A DNA stretch of 64,000 bases from Chitinophaga alhagiae (lineage in GTDB: Bacteria > Bacteroidota > Bacteroidia > Chitinophagales > Chitinophagaceae), in the NCBI RefSeq assembly GCF_003568665.1, contig NZ_QXMH01000001.1, positions 1,736,001 to 1,800,000 on the forward strand, written 5' to 3'. Shown piece by piece: positions 23,671 through 32,207 of this stretch. Every line of letters begins with the position of its first letter. Position 1 is the first letter of the stretch. The position numbers were made by a program, and so were the translations under genes. Below the pieces are notes generated by a model. The model was not told where the DNA came from and ran no database searches. It saw only the letters and a program-made list of their open reading frames with translations.

Positions 23671-24744
23671 CTACTTTTCCTGTTCTGTCACCTTTGCACC
23701 GTCTACCAGGTTGATCTGGCCGCTGGTGATCACGGTCTCACCCTCTGTCAGCCCTTCCCGGATCTCCACTTTATCTCCATAGATGCGGCCGGCCACTACA
23801 TTGCGCAGCTTGGCCGTGTTGCCATCTTTCACATACACCTGGTTGCTGTTCACGCCGCCCACAAAAGCGGTGCGGGATACCAGTATGGCCGGGGCCTGCT
23901 GCGGCATTTCAAAGTTGGCGGTGCCGTACATGCCGGCTTTCAGGGGTTTGCCGCTGATGTTGGTCACTTCCATTTCTACCGGGTAGCTCAGGGTATTGTC
24001 TCCTTTGGCCGCAATGAAAGTGATCTTGCCGGTGTAGGCCGTTTCGGGATATACGTTGGTAGATACGTTCACCTTGCCTCCCGGCTTCAGGTGGATCACC
24101 TGCAGCTCCGGCACGGTTACCCGCAGCTTGAGGCGGGATACGTCTACGATGTCGAACATTTTGGTGCCGGCGGAGAGGTAGGCGCCCTGCTCAACATATT
24201 TGGCATTGATGATGCCGGAAATGGGCGCTTTCACATGCGTATCGCGGATGCGGCGGGATGCGGCATCGTAGCGGGTTTGGGCCACTTCGTACTGCAGGCG
24301 CACATCGTCCATCTGTTTCTGGGTAACGCCGCCGGTCCTGAACGCGCTTTCATATCTTTCCTTGTCTACTTTCAACTGCTCCAGGTTCACTTTAGCAGAA
24401 GCCAGGTCTGTGCCCAGCAGCTCATCGTCTATACGCGCCATCACCTGGCCCTGTTTTACATAGCTGCCCTCATCTACCATCAGTTTGGTAATGCGGCCGG
24501 AAGTTTCGCTCAGGAAGGAGAGCTCGCGGGCGGGCTCAAAGTTCCCGTTCACGGAAAATTTCTGGTCAAATTCAATGCGGGCCACCTTTTCGGTCAGTAC
24601 CGGCACATCTCCGGAGTTGCTTTGTTTTACAAATTCCGTTTTCTCGGTGTTCGCTTTTTTGTTGGCGTTCAGCTTCCACATAATGGCAGCCAGTGCCGCT
24701 ATTGTTAAAGTGCCGTAGATTAAAACTTTCTTCATGGCTTGCAT
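23671..24744 (-). CDS. RND efflux periplasmic adaptor (membrane fusion protein)
   Basis: A 357-residue adaptor with an N-terminal membrane anchor (residues about 5-22, no lipobox Cys), a coiled-coil hairpin (about 100-160), the lipoyl-like half-motifs (GSYVKQGQVMARID and RDTHVKAPISGIINA) and a beta-barrel domain. It links the RND pump to the outer-membrane channel. The first ATG (24744) overlaps the stop codon of the TolC gene by one base (TAATG), a classic coupling; a second ATG three codons later (24735) is an equally possible start. Intact and of usual length. Confidence 0.88.
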   Translation of the reverse strand: MQAMKKVLIYGTLTIAALAAIMWKLNANKKANTEKTEFVKQSNSGDVPVLTEKVARIEFDQKFSVNGNFEPARELSFLSETSGRITKLMVDEGSYVKQGQVMARIDDELLGTDLASAKVNLEQLKVDKERYESAFRTGGVTQKQMDDVRLQYEVAQTRYDAASRRIRDTHVKAPISGIINAKYVEQGAYLSAGTKMFDIVDVSRLKLRVTVPELQVIHLKPGGKVNVSTNVYPETAYTGKITFIAAKGDNTLSYPVEMEVTNISGKPLKAGMYGTANFEMPQQAPAILVSRTAFVGGVNSNQVYVKDGNTAKLRNVVAGRIYGDKVEIREGLTEGETVITSGQINLVDGAKVTEQEK

Positions 24745-26102
24745 TAGTTTAAGAGTGATGGCAGGTTACCGTTGGATTTGATGAGGTCAAGCTCTGCAAG
24801 CTTGTACTGCAGCAGCGCTTCGTTATAACTGTTTTGCGCTTCGGCCAGCGAGGTTTCCGCGTTGAGCAGGTCTGTCAGGCTGGCCAGCCCCAGTTTGTAA
24901 TTATTCTGAGTGGAAGCATACACCTCATCTGCAAGGGCTACGTTTTCCTTTTGTGTTTTAATGGTGCTCAGGCTGTTTTGCATCATGAGCCTGGAGTTTT
25001 CGTACGCAGTGGAGAGGTTGAGCTTGTTCAGCTCCTGGCGCAGGTCTATCTGCTTCAGCACCTGGTTGGACTGCTGTACGCGGGAGCGGCGGGCAAAGCC
25101 GTCAAAAATGGGGATCTTCAACGTAATGCCGATGGAAGCCATGCCAAACCAGTTGGCGGTGCTGCCGCTGCCGTTAAAAAGGTCGAACTTGTTGCTCAGG
25201 CCATTATAGGAATAGCGGCCGTTAAAGGAAAGGCTGGGAAAATATTCCGCCAGGTATGCCTTCTTCTGGAACAGCTGCAATTCTTCTGTTTTGTCTAATA
25301 TCTTCGTTTCCGTTCTGTTGGCCAGGTTAAACGTTCCGAAGTCGGCAATACCGGCGGCTTTTTGTTCAATGTCGCTAAGTGAGAGCGGGGGCAGGCTCAC
25401 GGCGGTTTCTGCCGGCATGCCCATACTTTGTTTAAGTTTGTTCTCGTCTACCCTCAACTGGTTTTCGAGCTGTGTTTGCTGCGTCTGGTAATTCACCAGG
25501 TTCACCCTGATGCGGTCAAGGTCTATTTTTTTGGCCAGCCCGTTGTCAAACTGGCTCTGGGTAGTCTCTACCAGGCGTGTCAGTTTGTCTATGTTGGACT
25601 GCAGCACGTTCATTTTTTCTTTTTTCACCAGCAGGCTGTAGTACAGGCCAGACACTTCGTAGATCACGTTCTCCGACGTCTGCTGCGTTTGCAGGCTGTA
25701 GTACTGTTCCCCTGCCCTGGCCGCTTTCAGGCCGGTAAACACGCTCTGGTTATAGATCTGCTGGTTTACCTCACCAGATGCCACGGCGTTCCAGGTGGTA
25801 CCTACTTCCAGCAGGGACGTTTTGCCGGGCTGGCCGGTGAGCTCGCCGGGCACTACCATTACCTGTTTCTTCAGGTTATCGGTCAGGGAGCCGTTCGCGC
25901 TCAGCTGCGGCAGGGCTTGGGCCCGTACTTCTTCCGTTTTGAGCCTGCCTATGCTTTCTTCCAGCCGGCTCACGGCCAGGGTCTGGTTGTGCGCCAATGC
26001 AAACTTCAGGGCCTCTTGCAGGCTTAGCTGTTTCGTTTGTGCGTTGGCGTTAAATATTCCTGCCGTTGTAAGGAACAGGAAGGATACGATCCATTTTTTC
26101 AT
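24744..26102 (-). CDS. TolC-family outer membrane efflux protein
   Basis: A 452-residue protein with a signal peptide (residues 1-22, ending NANAQ) and two repeated long helical hairpins of the outer-membrane-efflux-protein family (about 40-230 and 250-450), including the VALADEVYASTQNNYKLGLA segment typical of the second repeat. It should form the trimeric channel of the pump. It follows the second TetR gene by 27 bases and overlaps the adaptor gene by one base, so the operon order is tetR-tetR-tolC-adaptor-pump. Confidence 0.88.
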   Translation of the reverse strand: MKKWIVSFLFLTTAGIFNANAQTKQLSLQEALKFALAHNQTLAVSRLEESIGRLKTEEVRAQALPQLSANGSLTDNLKKQVMVVPGELTGQPGKTSLLEVGTTWNAVASGEVNQQIYNQSVFTGLKAARAGEQYYSLQTQQTSENVIYEVSGLYYSLLVKKEKMNVLQSNIDKLTRLVETTQSQFDNGLAKKIDLDRIRVNLVNYQTQQTQLENQLRVDENKLKQSMGMPAETAVSLPPLSLSDIEQKAAGIADFGTFNLANRTETKILDKTEELQLFQKKAYLAEYFPSLSFNGRYSYNGLSNKFDLFNGSGSTANWFGMASIGITLKIPIFDGFARRSRVQQSNQVLKQIDLRQELNKLNLSTAYENSRLMMQNSLSTIKTQKENVALADEVYASTQNNYKLGLASLTDLLNAETSLAEAQNSYNEALLQYKLAELDLIKSNGNLPSLLN

Positions 26103-26129
26103 GTTACAAAGCTGTTATATCGTATTGTT

Positions 26130-26738
26130 TTATGCGGTTTGTTTGACGCCGGTGTATTGTTCAATACGCCGGTGGCCCTCCGGGGTGGCCACGCCATGTA
26201 TGTAATGCTGGGTCACCTGCACCATCACCTCGTGAAGGTCAAACTGCGCTGCCGGGAAGTAGCGCGGGTTGTAGGCCGATTCTATCTGCATCAGCCGCAG
26301 GTGGGTAATAATATCGATGTTCATATTACTGCGGAAGAGCCCTTCGCGGATACCGCGCTCCAGGTTTTCGCGGATGCTTTTTCTCACAAAGCTGTCTTTG
26401 AACTCCTGTATGCCTTTCCAGGCGGAAGGGTGATATTTTTCCAGTTCAAACAGCAGGATGGGATTGATGCTCTTTACCTGCAGCTCTATTTGGCGGAGTG
26501 AGAGCACCAGCTCCTCAATTGCGTCTCTCCCACTGCTGATGCACTCCTCCAGTTTTTTACAATGTGTTTGGGTCATGAAGGCCACTACCTCGTCTACCAG
26601 GTCTGTTTTATCGGCAAAATGCTCGTAAACGGTTTTTTTGGAAATGCCGCACTCGCGGGCTATTTCCTGCATGGTAATGCTTTTGATGCCATAGGTACTG
26701 AACAGGCGAAGGGCGGTTTCTAAAATTCTTTCCTTCAT
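26130..26738 (-). CDS. TetR/AcrR-family transcriptional regulator (second of a tandem pair)
   Basis: A 202-residue regulator: N-terminal HTH (about 1-50: ILETALRLFSTYGIKSITMQ, then REC-GISKKTVYEHFADKTDLV) and an all-helical ligand-binding domain. It is 4 bases after another TetR gene and directly before tolC, so both regulators are made with the pump. The two TetR proteins differ in sequence and are not a recent duplication by eye. It likely responds to a pump substrate and controls this operon or another target. Confidence 0.85.
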   Translation of the reverse strand: MKERILETALRLFSTYGIKSITMQEIARECGISKKTVYEHFADKTDLVDEVVAFMTQTHCKKLEECISSGRDAIEELVLSLRQIELQVKSINPILLFELEKYHPSAWKGIQEFKDSFVRKSIRENLERGIREGLFRSNMNIDIITHLRLMQIESAYNPRYFPAAQFDLHEVMVQVTQHYIHGVATPEGHRRIEQYTGVKQTA

Positions 26739-26742
26739 GACC

Positions 26743-27351
26743 TTATTTTTTTAATCCTTTGATGAAAATTTCTGCCAGCTGTACCTGCCATTCACGCACC
26801 ACTTCAAATTCCCCGTCTGAGAGATCATCGGTAAACGCCCGGTCTGACAAGGCAAAACGAAGTCCCATCATAGACAGCATGTACAAGGAGGCCATCCGGT
26901 CTGCATCACAATTGGCCAGTTCGCCGCGTTCCACTCCTCCCCTGATAATGGCGGCGATGAGGGCCGTTTCTCTCTCACGGGCCTGCCGGAAGGCTTCTCC
27001 TGTACTATCTAGCTGCTTGTCTTTTAATGTTTTGAATAACTCCAGGCGACAAAACTTCTTGACAAAAGCATGGCGGACGGAAATCATGTCCATCAGTGCC
27101 TGGTGCGCGGAAGAGGCGCGGTCAGCCTCTTTTTGCAGTTCAGTAAAGTAGGCCTCCCCGGCTTTTTCGAGCACTGCCAGGTGCAGGGTGCCTTTGTCCG
27201 GGAAATAGTAGTATAAAGAGGCCTTGGAGCAATGCAGATCATCGGCTATCTCATTCATAGTGGTTTTGGTGGCACTATAATGAGTAAACCTTTTCAGAGC
27301 CGCTTCAATGATACGGTCACGCATTTCGTCTCTGTTATGATTGTCTTGCAT
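26743..27351 (-). CDS. TetR/AcrR-family transcriptional regulator (first of a tandem pair)
   Basis: A 202-residue TetR protein with N-terminal HTH (about 10-55: IIEAALKRFTHYSATKTTMNEI, shortened here, then LHCSKASLYYYFPDKGTL) and a helical C-terminal domain of the AcrR type. It is the first gene of the efflux operon, and its promoter region contains an inverted repeat GACTTT-n9-AAAGTC (27361-27381) that could be its operator. The arrangement predicts autorepression relieved by a ligand exported by the pump. Stop is 4 bases before the second TetR gene. Confidence 0.85.
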   Translation of the reverse strand: MQDNHNRDEMRDRIIEAALKRFTHYSATKTTMNEIADDLHCSKASLYYYFPDKGTLHLAVLEKAGEAYFTELQKEADRASSAHQALMDMISVRHAFVKKFCRLELFKTLKDKQLDSTGEAFRQARERETALIAAIIRGGVERGELANCDADRMASLYMLSMMGLRFALSDRAFTDDLSDGEFEVVREWQVQLAEIFIKGLKK

Positions 27352-27360
27352 TAACTTTCT

Positions 27361-27388
27361 GACTTTTTTAGTTACAAAGTCAAAATTA
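27361..27388 (-). promoter_or_regulatory. Promoter and possible TetR operator of the efflux operon
   Basis: On the minus strand TAATTTTG (27381-27388) matches the -7 consensus. Directly downstream, covering the likely transcription start, lies GACTTT - 9 bases - AAAGTC (27361-27381), an inverted repeat of the size bound by TetR dimers. Confidence 0.4.
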
Positions 27389-27976
27389 TAATGAATTTTT
27401 GATTTTAGTAAGTTCGGTTGACTATTTAACTGTTTTTTAACGATTCTATGACGGAGCGGGTTTTAAGAGTTTCCGGGGGCGGCATTGATAGTCAGAGAGT
27501 TTGATGGGAGGAAGGGATTGGGGGATGAGTGCGGTTTCCCTGGGGGTGGATTTTGGGGAAGATAGCGTTGAGGGAGCAATGCAAAAAGACCGGGGTTTCC
27601 TCTGTTTTGCCAAAAAAGGGTTATGCCCATAATTTATTTATAATCAATTTATTGGTATTTAAACACAATTTATTTATCTCAGCCTTCTCTCTTTTTCATT
27701 ATGTGTAAAAACACCAATAATATAGTTTTGGCGCCATTCCGGCATTATACAGCTGTTTGGGGCCACGCTATTACTTTGAGCGTTGGATAGCTAAATGAGG
27801 CTGTAAATGAATGGCTTTTTTGCGGCGATGCAGGCATCTGCATTAGAAAATGGCCCTTTTTATAGCGAAAAATCACGGTCCCCGAGCGCAAAAAAAGCGG
27901 GAGAAGACGGCATTTCTACCTTCCGGCATGGCCTCGATACGTTAAATACAACATCTATACCCCCTGCGTATACCCC
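27389..27976. other. Gene-free stretch between the efflux operon and the aminotransferase gene
   Basis: No credible gene was found in about 590 bases. The left part (27430-27600) is G-rich on the plus strand (runs such as GGGGGATG and CTGGGGGTGG). The middle (27630-27680) is very AT-rich and contains AATTTATT three times (27631-27638, 27646-27653, 27667-27674). The rest shows no clear structure. It may hold the distal promoter of the efflux operon or be a remnant of a lost gene. Confidence 0.4.
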
Positions 27977-28010
27977 ATAAAAAAAGCGGGCCCGCCATGG
28001 CGAACCCGCT
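27977..28010 (-). terminator. Terminator of the aminotransferase gene
   Basis: Minus strand: AGCGGG, inner CGCC/GGCG pairing around CCATGG, CCCGCT, then a run of seven T. Located 22 bases after the stop codon. Confidence 0.8.
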
Positions 28011-28032
28011 ATATTATGATACGCTTCCTGTA

Positions 28033-29292
28033 TTATTTCAGTTTCTCCAGCGCCGCTTTCAAGGCAGCCAGCATAGCCGGAATTTCTTCCTTTACGCAAG
28101 TGCCCACGCTCAGGCGGTACCAGGGAGAGTTTCTGGCGGAGCCAAATGCGTAGAAAGGTACTACGGCCAGTTTTGCTTCATCCAGGATGTAGGAGGTAAC
28201 GGCGGCCTGGTCTGCCAGCTCCTTGCCGTCGGCCGTTTTCTTGCCGGCCAGGTCCAGTTTGATGGTGAGGTAAATGGCGGCCTGGGGAGCAATGGCGTCT
28301 ACCTGGTGACCCGCTTTCTTCAGCGCGTCAAACCCTTCGTAGATCTTCACCAGCCTTTCTTCCACTTCACCTTTAAAATGGGCCAGGTATTTATTTACGG
28401 CCTCTTTCTGCACCAGGTATTTGGCGGCAGCCTTCTGCTCTGCCATGGGGCTCCATGCGCCTACGTGAGAAAGGATGGCCTTCATTTTTGACATAACGTG
28501 TTTGGGGCCCAGCGCCCAGCCAACGCGCACCCCGGTACCGGCAAAGGCTTTGCTCATACCGTCAATGAACACGGTGTAGTCTTTCATTTCCGGGCGAAGG
28601 GAAACGGGGTTGTAGTGCTGCGTGTCACCAAAGGTGAGTACCCAATACATCTGGTCAAACAGCACGTACAGCGGCTTTTCGCCAGCGGCACGGCTCTTGT
28701 TCTCTTCCAGCACCATATCACAGATATCTTCCAGTTGTTTTTTGCCGAAGGTGGTACCGGTGGGGTTCTGCGGAGAGCACAGCGCCAGCAGGGTAGCACC
28801 TTTCAACAGCGGCTTCAGTTCCGCGGCGGTAGGCATAAAATCGTTTTCCGCCTTTGCTTCCAGCACCACGTGCTCGCCTTCCATGAAGTGGGTGTAGTGG
28901 TTGTTGTTCCATGACGGGGTAGCGTAGATCACTTTCTCGCCACGGTCTACAATAGTACGGTAAGTTGCGTAGATGATAGGACGGCCGCCGCAGGATATCA
29001 CGATCTCGCTGTTGGGATCGTAGTTCAGTCCTTCGCGCTCGGCAATGAACCCGCCCACCGCTTTACGCAGTTCGGCAATACCATCTGCCGGCGGGTAATT
29101 GGTGTATTTATCCCGGTATGCCTGTATGATCTCGTTCTCAAATTCCGCAGGGATGGGGAACACCTTGGGGTCAAAGTCACCGATGGTGAAATTGTAGATC
29201 TTTTCACCCTTAGCCTGCTTTTCCTTTATCTCTCCGGCCAATTTGATAATTTCGGAACCTATCAGCGTTTCGGCTAAATGAGACAGTTTCAT
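28033..29292 (-). CDS. PLP-dependent aminotransferase, class I/II (aspartate aminotransferase-like)
   Basis: A 419-residue fold-type I PLP enzyme. Visible motifs: NFTIGDFDPKVFPIP near the start, NYPPADGIAELRKAV, SPQNPTGTTF (substrate-side Asn), and the Schiff-base lysine in FIDGMSKAFAGTGVRVGW; a final Arg-containing segment FGSARNSPWYRLSVG binds the substrate carboxylate. It should transfer amino groups between an amino acid and a 2-oxo acid in the cytoplasm; the exact substrate is not readable. The gene is monocistronic, with a candidate -7 element upstream and a strong terminator downstream. Confidence 0.88.
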   Translation of the reverse strand: MKLSHLAETLIGSEIIKLAGEIKEKQAKGEKIYNFTIGDFDPKVFPIPAEFENEIIQAYRDKYTNYPPADGIAELRKAVGGFIAEREGLNYDPNSEIVISCGGRPIIYATYRTIVDRGEKVIYATPSWNNNHYTHFMEGEHVVLEAKAENDFMPTAAELKPLLKGATLLALCSPQNPTGTTFGKKQLEDICDMVLEENKSRAAGEKPLYVLFDQMYWVLTFGDTQHYNPVSLRPEMKDYTVFIDGMSKAFAGTGVRVGWALGPKHVMSKMKAILSHVGAWSPMAEQKAAAKYLVQKEAVNKYLAHFKGEVEERLVKIYEGFDALKKAGHQVDAIAPQAAIYLTIKLDLAGKKTADGKELADQAAVTSYILDEAKLAVVPFYAFGSARNSPWYRLSVGTCVKEEIPAMLAALKAALEKLK

Positions 29293-29336
29293 AAACCCCA
29301 GTTTTTTGTTTTAATGAATGATGTTTTTTGCGCCCG

Positions 29337-29344
29337 CAAAACTA
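29337..29344 (-). promoter_or_regulatory. Candidate -7 element for the aminotransferase gene
   Basis: Minus strand TAGTTTTG fits TAnnTTTG; 44 bases to the ATG at 29292. No clear -33 match. Confidence 0.35.
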
Positions 29345-29381
29345 ACCGTTTTATTAATAATTTAAAAGAATAGCCATATTG

Positions 29382-29509
29382 TTTTCAATATTTTCAATAC
29401 AATCCCAAAATACTGTGATTTTGTTCAAAAATCCATAGCAATACTGCATTTTTAACAAGCATTATCTTTTGTGATAATGCGAACAGGGCTGCGGGTAAGT
29501 TGTGGAAAA
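29382..29509. other. Repeats, hairpin and DnaA-box-like site upstream of dnaN
   Basis: The AT-rich region between the divergent aminotransferase and dnaN genes holds a perfect tandem repeat of TTTTCAATA (29382-29390 and 29391-29399), a perfect 8-bp inverted repeat GCATTATC - TTTTGT - GATAATGC (29459-29480), and TGTGGAAAA (29501-29509), which on the other strand is TTTTCCACA and fits the loose DnaA-box consensus TTWTNCACA. These could form a DnaA-responsive control region for dnaN. Confidence 0.4.
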
Positions 29510-29537
29510 GCAGCGGAAGATGATTGACAAAACTTTC

Positions 29538-29560
29538 TATCTTTGTTTGCCTTACATTTG
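29538..29560 (+). promoter_or_regulatory. Two candidate -7 elements for dnaN
   Basis: TATCTTTG (29538-29545) and TACATTTG (29553-29560) both match TAnnTTTG. The second ends 21 bases before the dnaN ATG. Neither has an obvious TTTG at the -33 distance. Confidence 0.45.
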
Positions 29561-29581
29561 CAACAATTATTAAGTAACCTT

Positions 29582-30700
29582 ATGAAGTTTATCGTTTCTT
29601 CCTCTACTTTATTGAAACAATTACAGCAGATCAGCGGTGTGATTAACTCGAACACGGTATTGCCCATCCTGGAAGATTTCCTTTTCATGATCGACAAGAA
29701 CGAGCTCACCGTAATTGCTACCGACCTGGAAACCGTTATGAAGGTAAAGCTGGAGGTAGAGGCAAAAGAAAGCGGCCGCATCTGCATACCTGCCAAGATA
29801 CTGATGGATTCCCTGAAGAACCTGCCGGACCAGCCGCTCACTTTTAACATAGACCTCAATTCCTTTGCTGTTGAGATCACTTCAGACAACGGTAAATACA
29901 AGGTGATGGGAGAAAACCCGGAGAATTTCCCGAAAGAGCCGGCCGCGGAAGACGCTACCAGCTTCACCATGACCGCCACCGCACTGGTGACCGCCATCAA
30001 CAAAACATTGTTTGCCGTAAGTAATGACGACCTCCGTCCGCAGATGACCGGTGTGTTCTTCGAACTGCACCCTGACAATATCACGTTTGTAGCTACCGAT
30101 GCGCACCGCCTGGTGAAATACATCCGTACAGATGTGAAATGCCCGCAGCCAGACAGCTTCATTGTGCCCAAAAAGCCCCTGAACCTGCTCAAGGCAGCCA
30201 TCCCTGATAACGACAGCGAAATCAAAATATCTTACAGCGGCAACCACTTCTTTGTGTCTCACGACAATGCGCAGATGATCTGCCGCCTGATAGACGCCCG
30301 CTTCCCTGACTATAAAGTGGTGATCCCGAAGGAAAACCCTTACCGCCTCACCCTGGTGAAAAACGACTTCCAGAACGGCCTGAAACGTGTGAGCGTGTTT
30401 GCCAACAAGAGCACCAACCAGGTGGCCCTCAACATCAGCGGCGCCGAACTGCAGCTTTCCGCGCAGGACGTTGACTTTTCTTTTGAAGGCAATGAACGTA
30501 TGAGCTGCCAGTACAGCGGGGAAGACATGCAGATCGCTTTCAATGCAAAGTTCCTGATAGAAATGCTGCATGCCGCAGAAGGCGATGAAATTACCATAGA
30601 TCTCAGCGCCCCCACCAAGGCAGGCATTCTGCGGCCCGTGGAAAAAGGTGAATCTGAAGACCTGCTGATGCTGGTAATGCCGCTGCTGCTGAACAATTGA
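29582..30700 (+). CDS. dnaN: DNA polymerase III beta subunit (sliding clamp)
   Basis: A 372-residue protein with the three-domain clamp layout; recognisable segments are MKFIVSSSTLLKQLQQISGV at the start, GRICIPAKILMDSLKNLP, the ATDAHRLVKY segment of domain 2 and the C-terminal MLVMPLLL. The dimeric ring encircles DNA and tethers the replicative polymerase. ATG 29582 is chosen over the upstream in-frame ATG because the conserved start MKFIV begins there. dnaA, recF and gyrB are not adjacent; in this phylum dnaN is often separate from dnaA. A terminator follows. Confidence 0.93.
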   Translation: MKFIVSSSTLLKQLQQISGVINSNTVLPILEDFLFMIDKNELTVIATDLETVMKVKLEVEAKESGRICIPAKILMDSLKNLPDQPLTFNIDLNSFAVEITSDNGKYKVMGENPENFPKEPAAEDATSFTMTATALVTAINKTLFAVSNDDLRPQMTGVFFELHPDNITFVATDAHRLVKYIRTDVKCPQPDSFIVPKKPLNLLKAAIPDNDSEIKISYSGNHFFVSHDNAQMICRLIDARFPDYKVVIPKENPYRLTLVKNDFQNGLKRVSVFANKSTNQVALNISGAELQLSAQDVDFSFEGNERMSCQYSGEDMQIAFNAKFLIEMLHAAEGDEITIDLSAPTKAGILRPVEKGESEDLLMLVMPLLLNN

Positions 30701-30725
30701 TCAGATCAAAACATGATATAACAGG

Positions 30726-30750
30726 AAGGCCCTCACGGGGGCCTTTTTCT
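30726..30750 (+). terminator. Terminator of dnaN
   Basis: AAGGCCC (30726-30732), loop TCACGG, GGGCCTT (30739-30745), followed by TTT and a T-rich tail. Confidence 0.8.
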
Positions 30751-31065
30751 TTTCCCTACCTCCCGCCGGCCCACTTTTTTTTCCGCCCCCACTATGCCGC
30801 TCCTTCCCACACATTAAAACATGGAAATATTAATTCCGCTTATGTATTAAAGGAAAAATCTATTCATCCGCATCCCCGCTCCATCCCTCCAACAATTAAC
30901 TATTTCTTCATATATAAAGCATTCTCGGAATGAAGTGCTTGTTTTTCCGTTTGCAAATAATCCGCTGAAACCCGCCACAATTGGGCAAAAAATCGTAAAT
31001 TTTCATAAGAAACATAACTGGTACTTACTAACCTCAACGTACATACGAACTAATTCCATCCGCGC
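30751..31065. other. Gene-free stretch between dnaN and the sterol desaturase gene
   Basis: About 315 bases without a credible gene; pyrimidine-rich at first, then AT-rich. One imperfect hairpin is visible (AAGCATTC at 30917-30924 against GAAT and GCTT around 30928-30940, with a 5-base bulge) followed by GTTTTTCC, which could be a weak terminator. No consensus promoter for the next gene was recognised. Confidence 0.3.
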
Positions 31066-31896
31066 ATGATCGACTTTTTTGAGCATATACCCTCTTCCTA
31101 CCGTACCGCCATGCTGGTGGCCGGCCTGGTATTGTTGTGGCTCATTGAAGGCGTTATACCCCGGTTCCGGTTCGGGGGCAATAAATACAAGCATGCGGGC
31201 ACCAACCTCTTTTTCACCCTTACCACAGCTGTTGTGAACCTCGGCTTCGCCTTCCTGATCGTAAAAGCGTCTGAATGGACGGCCCGGGAACAGTTTGGCC
31301 TGTTATACTGGCTGAAGCTGCCGGTATGGCTGCATGCCGTGCTGGCGTTGCTGATGCTTGACTTCATTGGCGCATACCTGATCCACTGGGTGCAGCACAA
31401 AATTGCCTGGCTGTGGCATTTCCATAAGATACATCATACAGATACGGCAGTAGACGCCACCACCGCCCTGCGCCATCACCCGGTAGAAAGCGTGTTCAGG
31501 ATCATAGCGCTCTTTGCGGCCATTGTAGCCATGGGAGTGCCCATCTGGATGGTGATGCTCTACCAGACGCTCTCTGCGCTGATGAGCCAGTTCAACCACG
31601 CCAACATCCGCCTGCCGGGCTGGCTGGACAAGGGCCTTAGCTGGATCATTGTATCGCCAGACATGCACAAGGTGCACCACAGCCGGTTCCAGCCGGAAAC
31701 TGATTCCAATTATGCCAATATATTTTCTATCTGGGATCGCCTCTTTGGTACGTTCGTTATAGTGAAAGATACTGCCAGCCTGCAATATGGGCTGGATGAA
31801 TACCAGGATGCGCGTTATCAACAGATTGGTCCCTTGCTGAAGACTCCCTGGGAAAATGTGCCGGAACGTGACCAACAGCCAGGCCTGCAACAATAG
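31066..31896 (+). CDS. Sterol desaturase / fatty acid hydroxylase-family membrane protein
   Basis: A 276-residue membrane protein with about four transmembrane helices and the di-iron histidine clusters of the fatty acid hydroxylase superfamily: HWVQHK, HFHKIHHTD and HKVHHSRF. These enzymes hydroxylate or desaturate lipids using O2 and a di-iron centre at the membrane. In bacteria, substrates range from carotenoids to fatty acids and ether lipids, so the reaction cannot be fixed. It is followed by a small membrane protein gene 37 bases later. Histidine boxes appear complete. Confidence 0.85.
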   Translation: MIDFFEHIPSSYRTAMLVAGLVLLWLIEGVIPRFRFGGNKYKHAGTNLFFTLTTAVVNLGFAFLIVKASEWTAREQFGLLYWLKLPVWLHAVLALLMLDFIGAYLIHWVQHKIAWLWHFHKIHHTDTAVDATTALRHHPVESVFRIIALFAAIVAMGVPIWMVMLYQTLSALMSQFNHANIRLPGWLDKGLSWIIVSPDMHKVHHSRFQPETDSNYANIFSIWDRLFGTFVIVKDTASLQYGLDEYQDARYQQIGPLLKTPWENVPERDQQPGLQQ

Positions 31897-31933
31897 CGTT
31901 TATTATTTATTCACTATATAATCTCTATTCAGT

Positions 31934-32188
31934 ATGCATCACCCAACTAGTGTGCCCAAAATTGCAGGGTTTGCTTCCATTTTTGTAGGTGTGGTTACCG
32001 CCGCATTCTCATTTATCAGCAAATCCGCAGAAGCTGCTATCTACCTTGGCGCTGCAGGCGTTTTTGTTTGCATCGTTTCCCTGATCATTGCCCGTAAAAG
32101 TATTGACGAGTTGCAAATGGCCGTGGCAGGTCTTTTCCTGGCAATTGTTGCCACCGCCATAGGTTTCTGGCAGCAGTATAATTTATAG
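31934..32188 (+). CDS. Small hydrophobic membrane protein, 84 aa
   Basis: The protein has three hydrophobic segments (about 9-28, 34-52 and 62-79) separated by short polar loops, so it is likely a small inner-membrane protein. I do not recognise the family. It follows the sterol-desaturase-family gene by 37 bases on the same strand and may be co-transcribed. A nested inverted repeat begins 20 bases after its stop codon. Confidence 0.6.
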   Translation: MHHPTSVPKIAGFASIFVGVVTAAFSFISKSAEAAIYLGAAGVFVCIVSLIIARKSIDELQMAVAGLFLAIVATAIGFWQQYNL

Positions 32189-32207
32189 CGGCGTTCTGCG
32201 CCTTCCA

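Noticed and set aside
27860..28099. 79-residue open frame on the minus strand
   Set aside because: It runs through the aminotransferase terminator and into the end of that gene in another frame.
30697..30933. 78-residue open frame after dnaN
   Set aside because: It starts inside the dnaN stop region, spans the terminator and has low-complexity Pro/His content.
1961..31033. GTACTTACTAACC occurs at 1961-1973 and 31021-31033
   Set aside because: A 13-base match between two places in 64 kb is expected many times by chance, and the flanks do not match.
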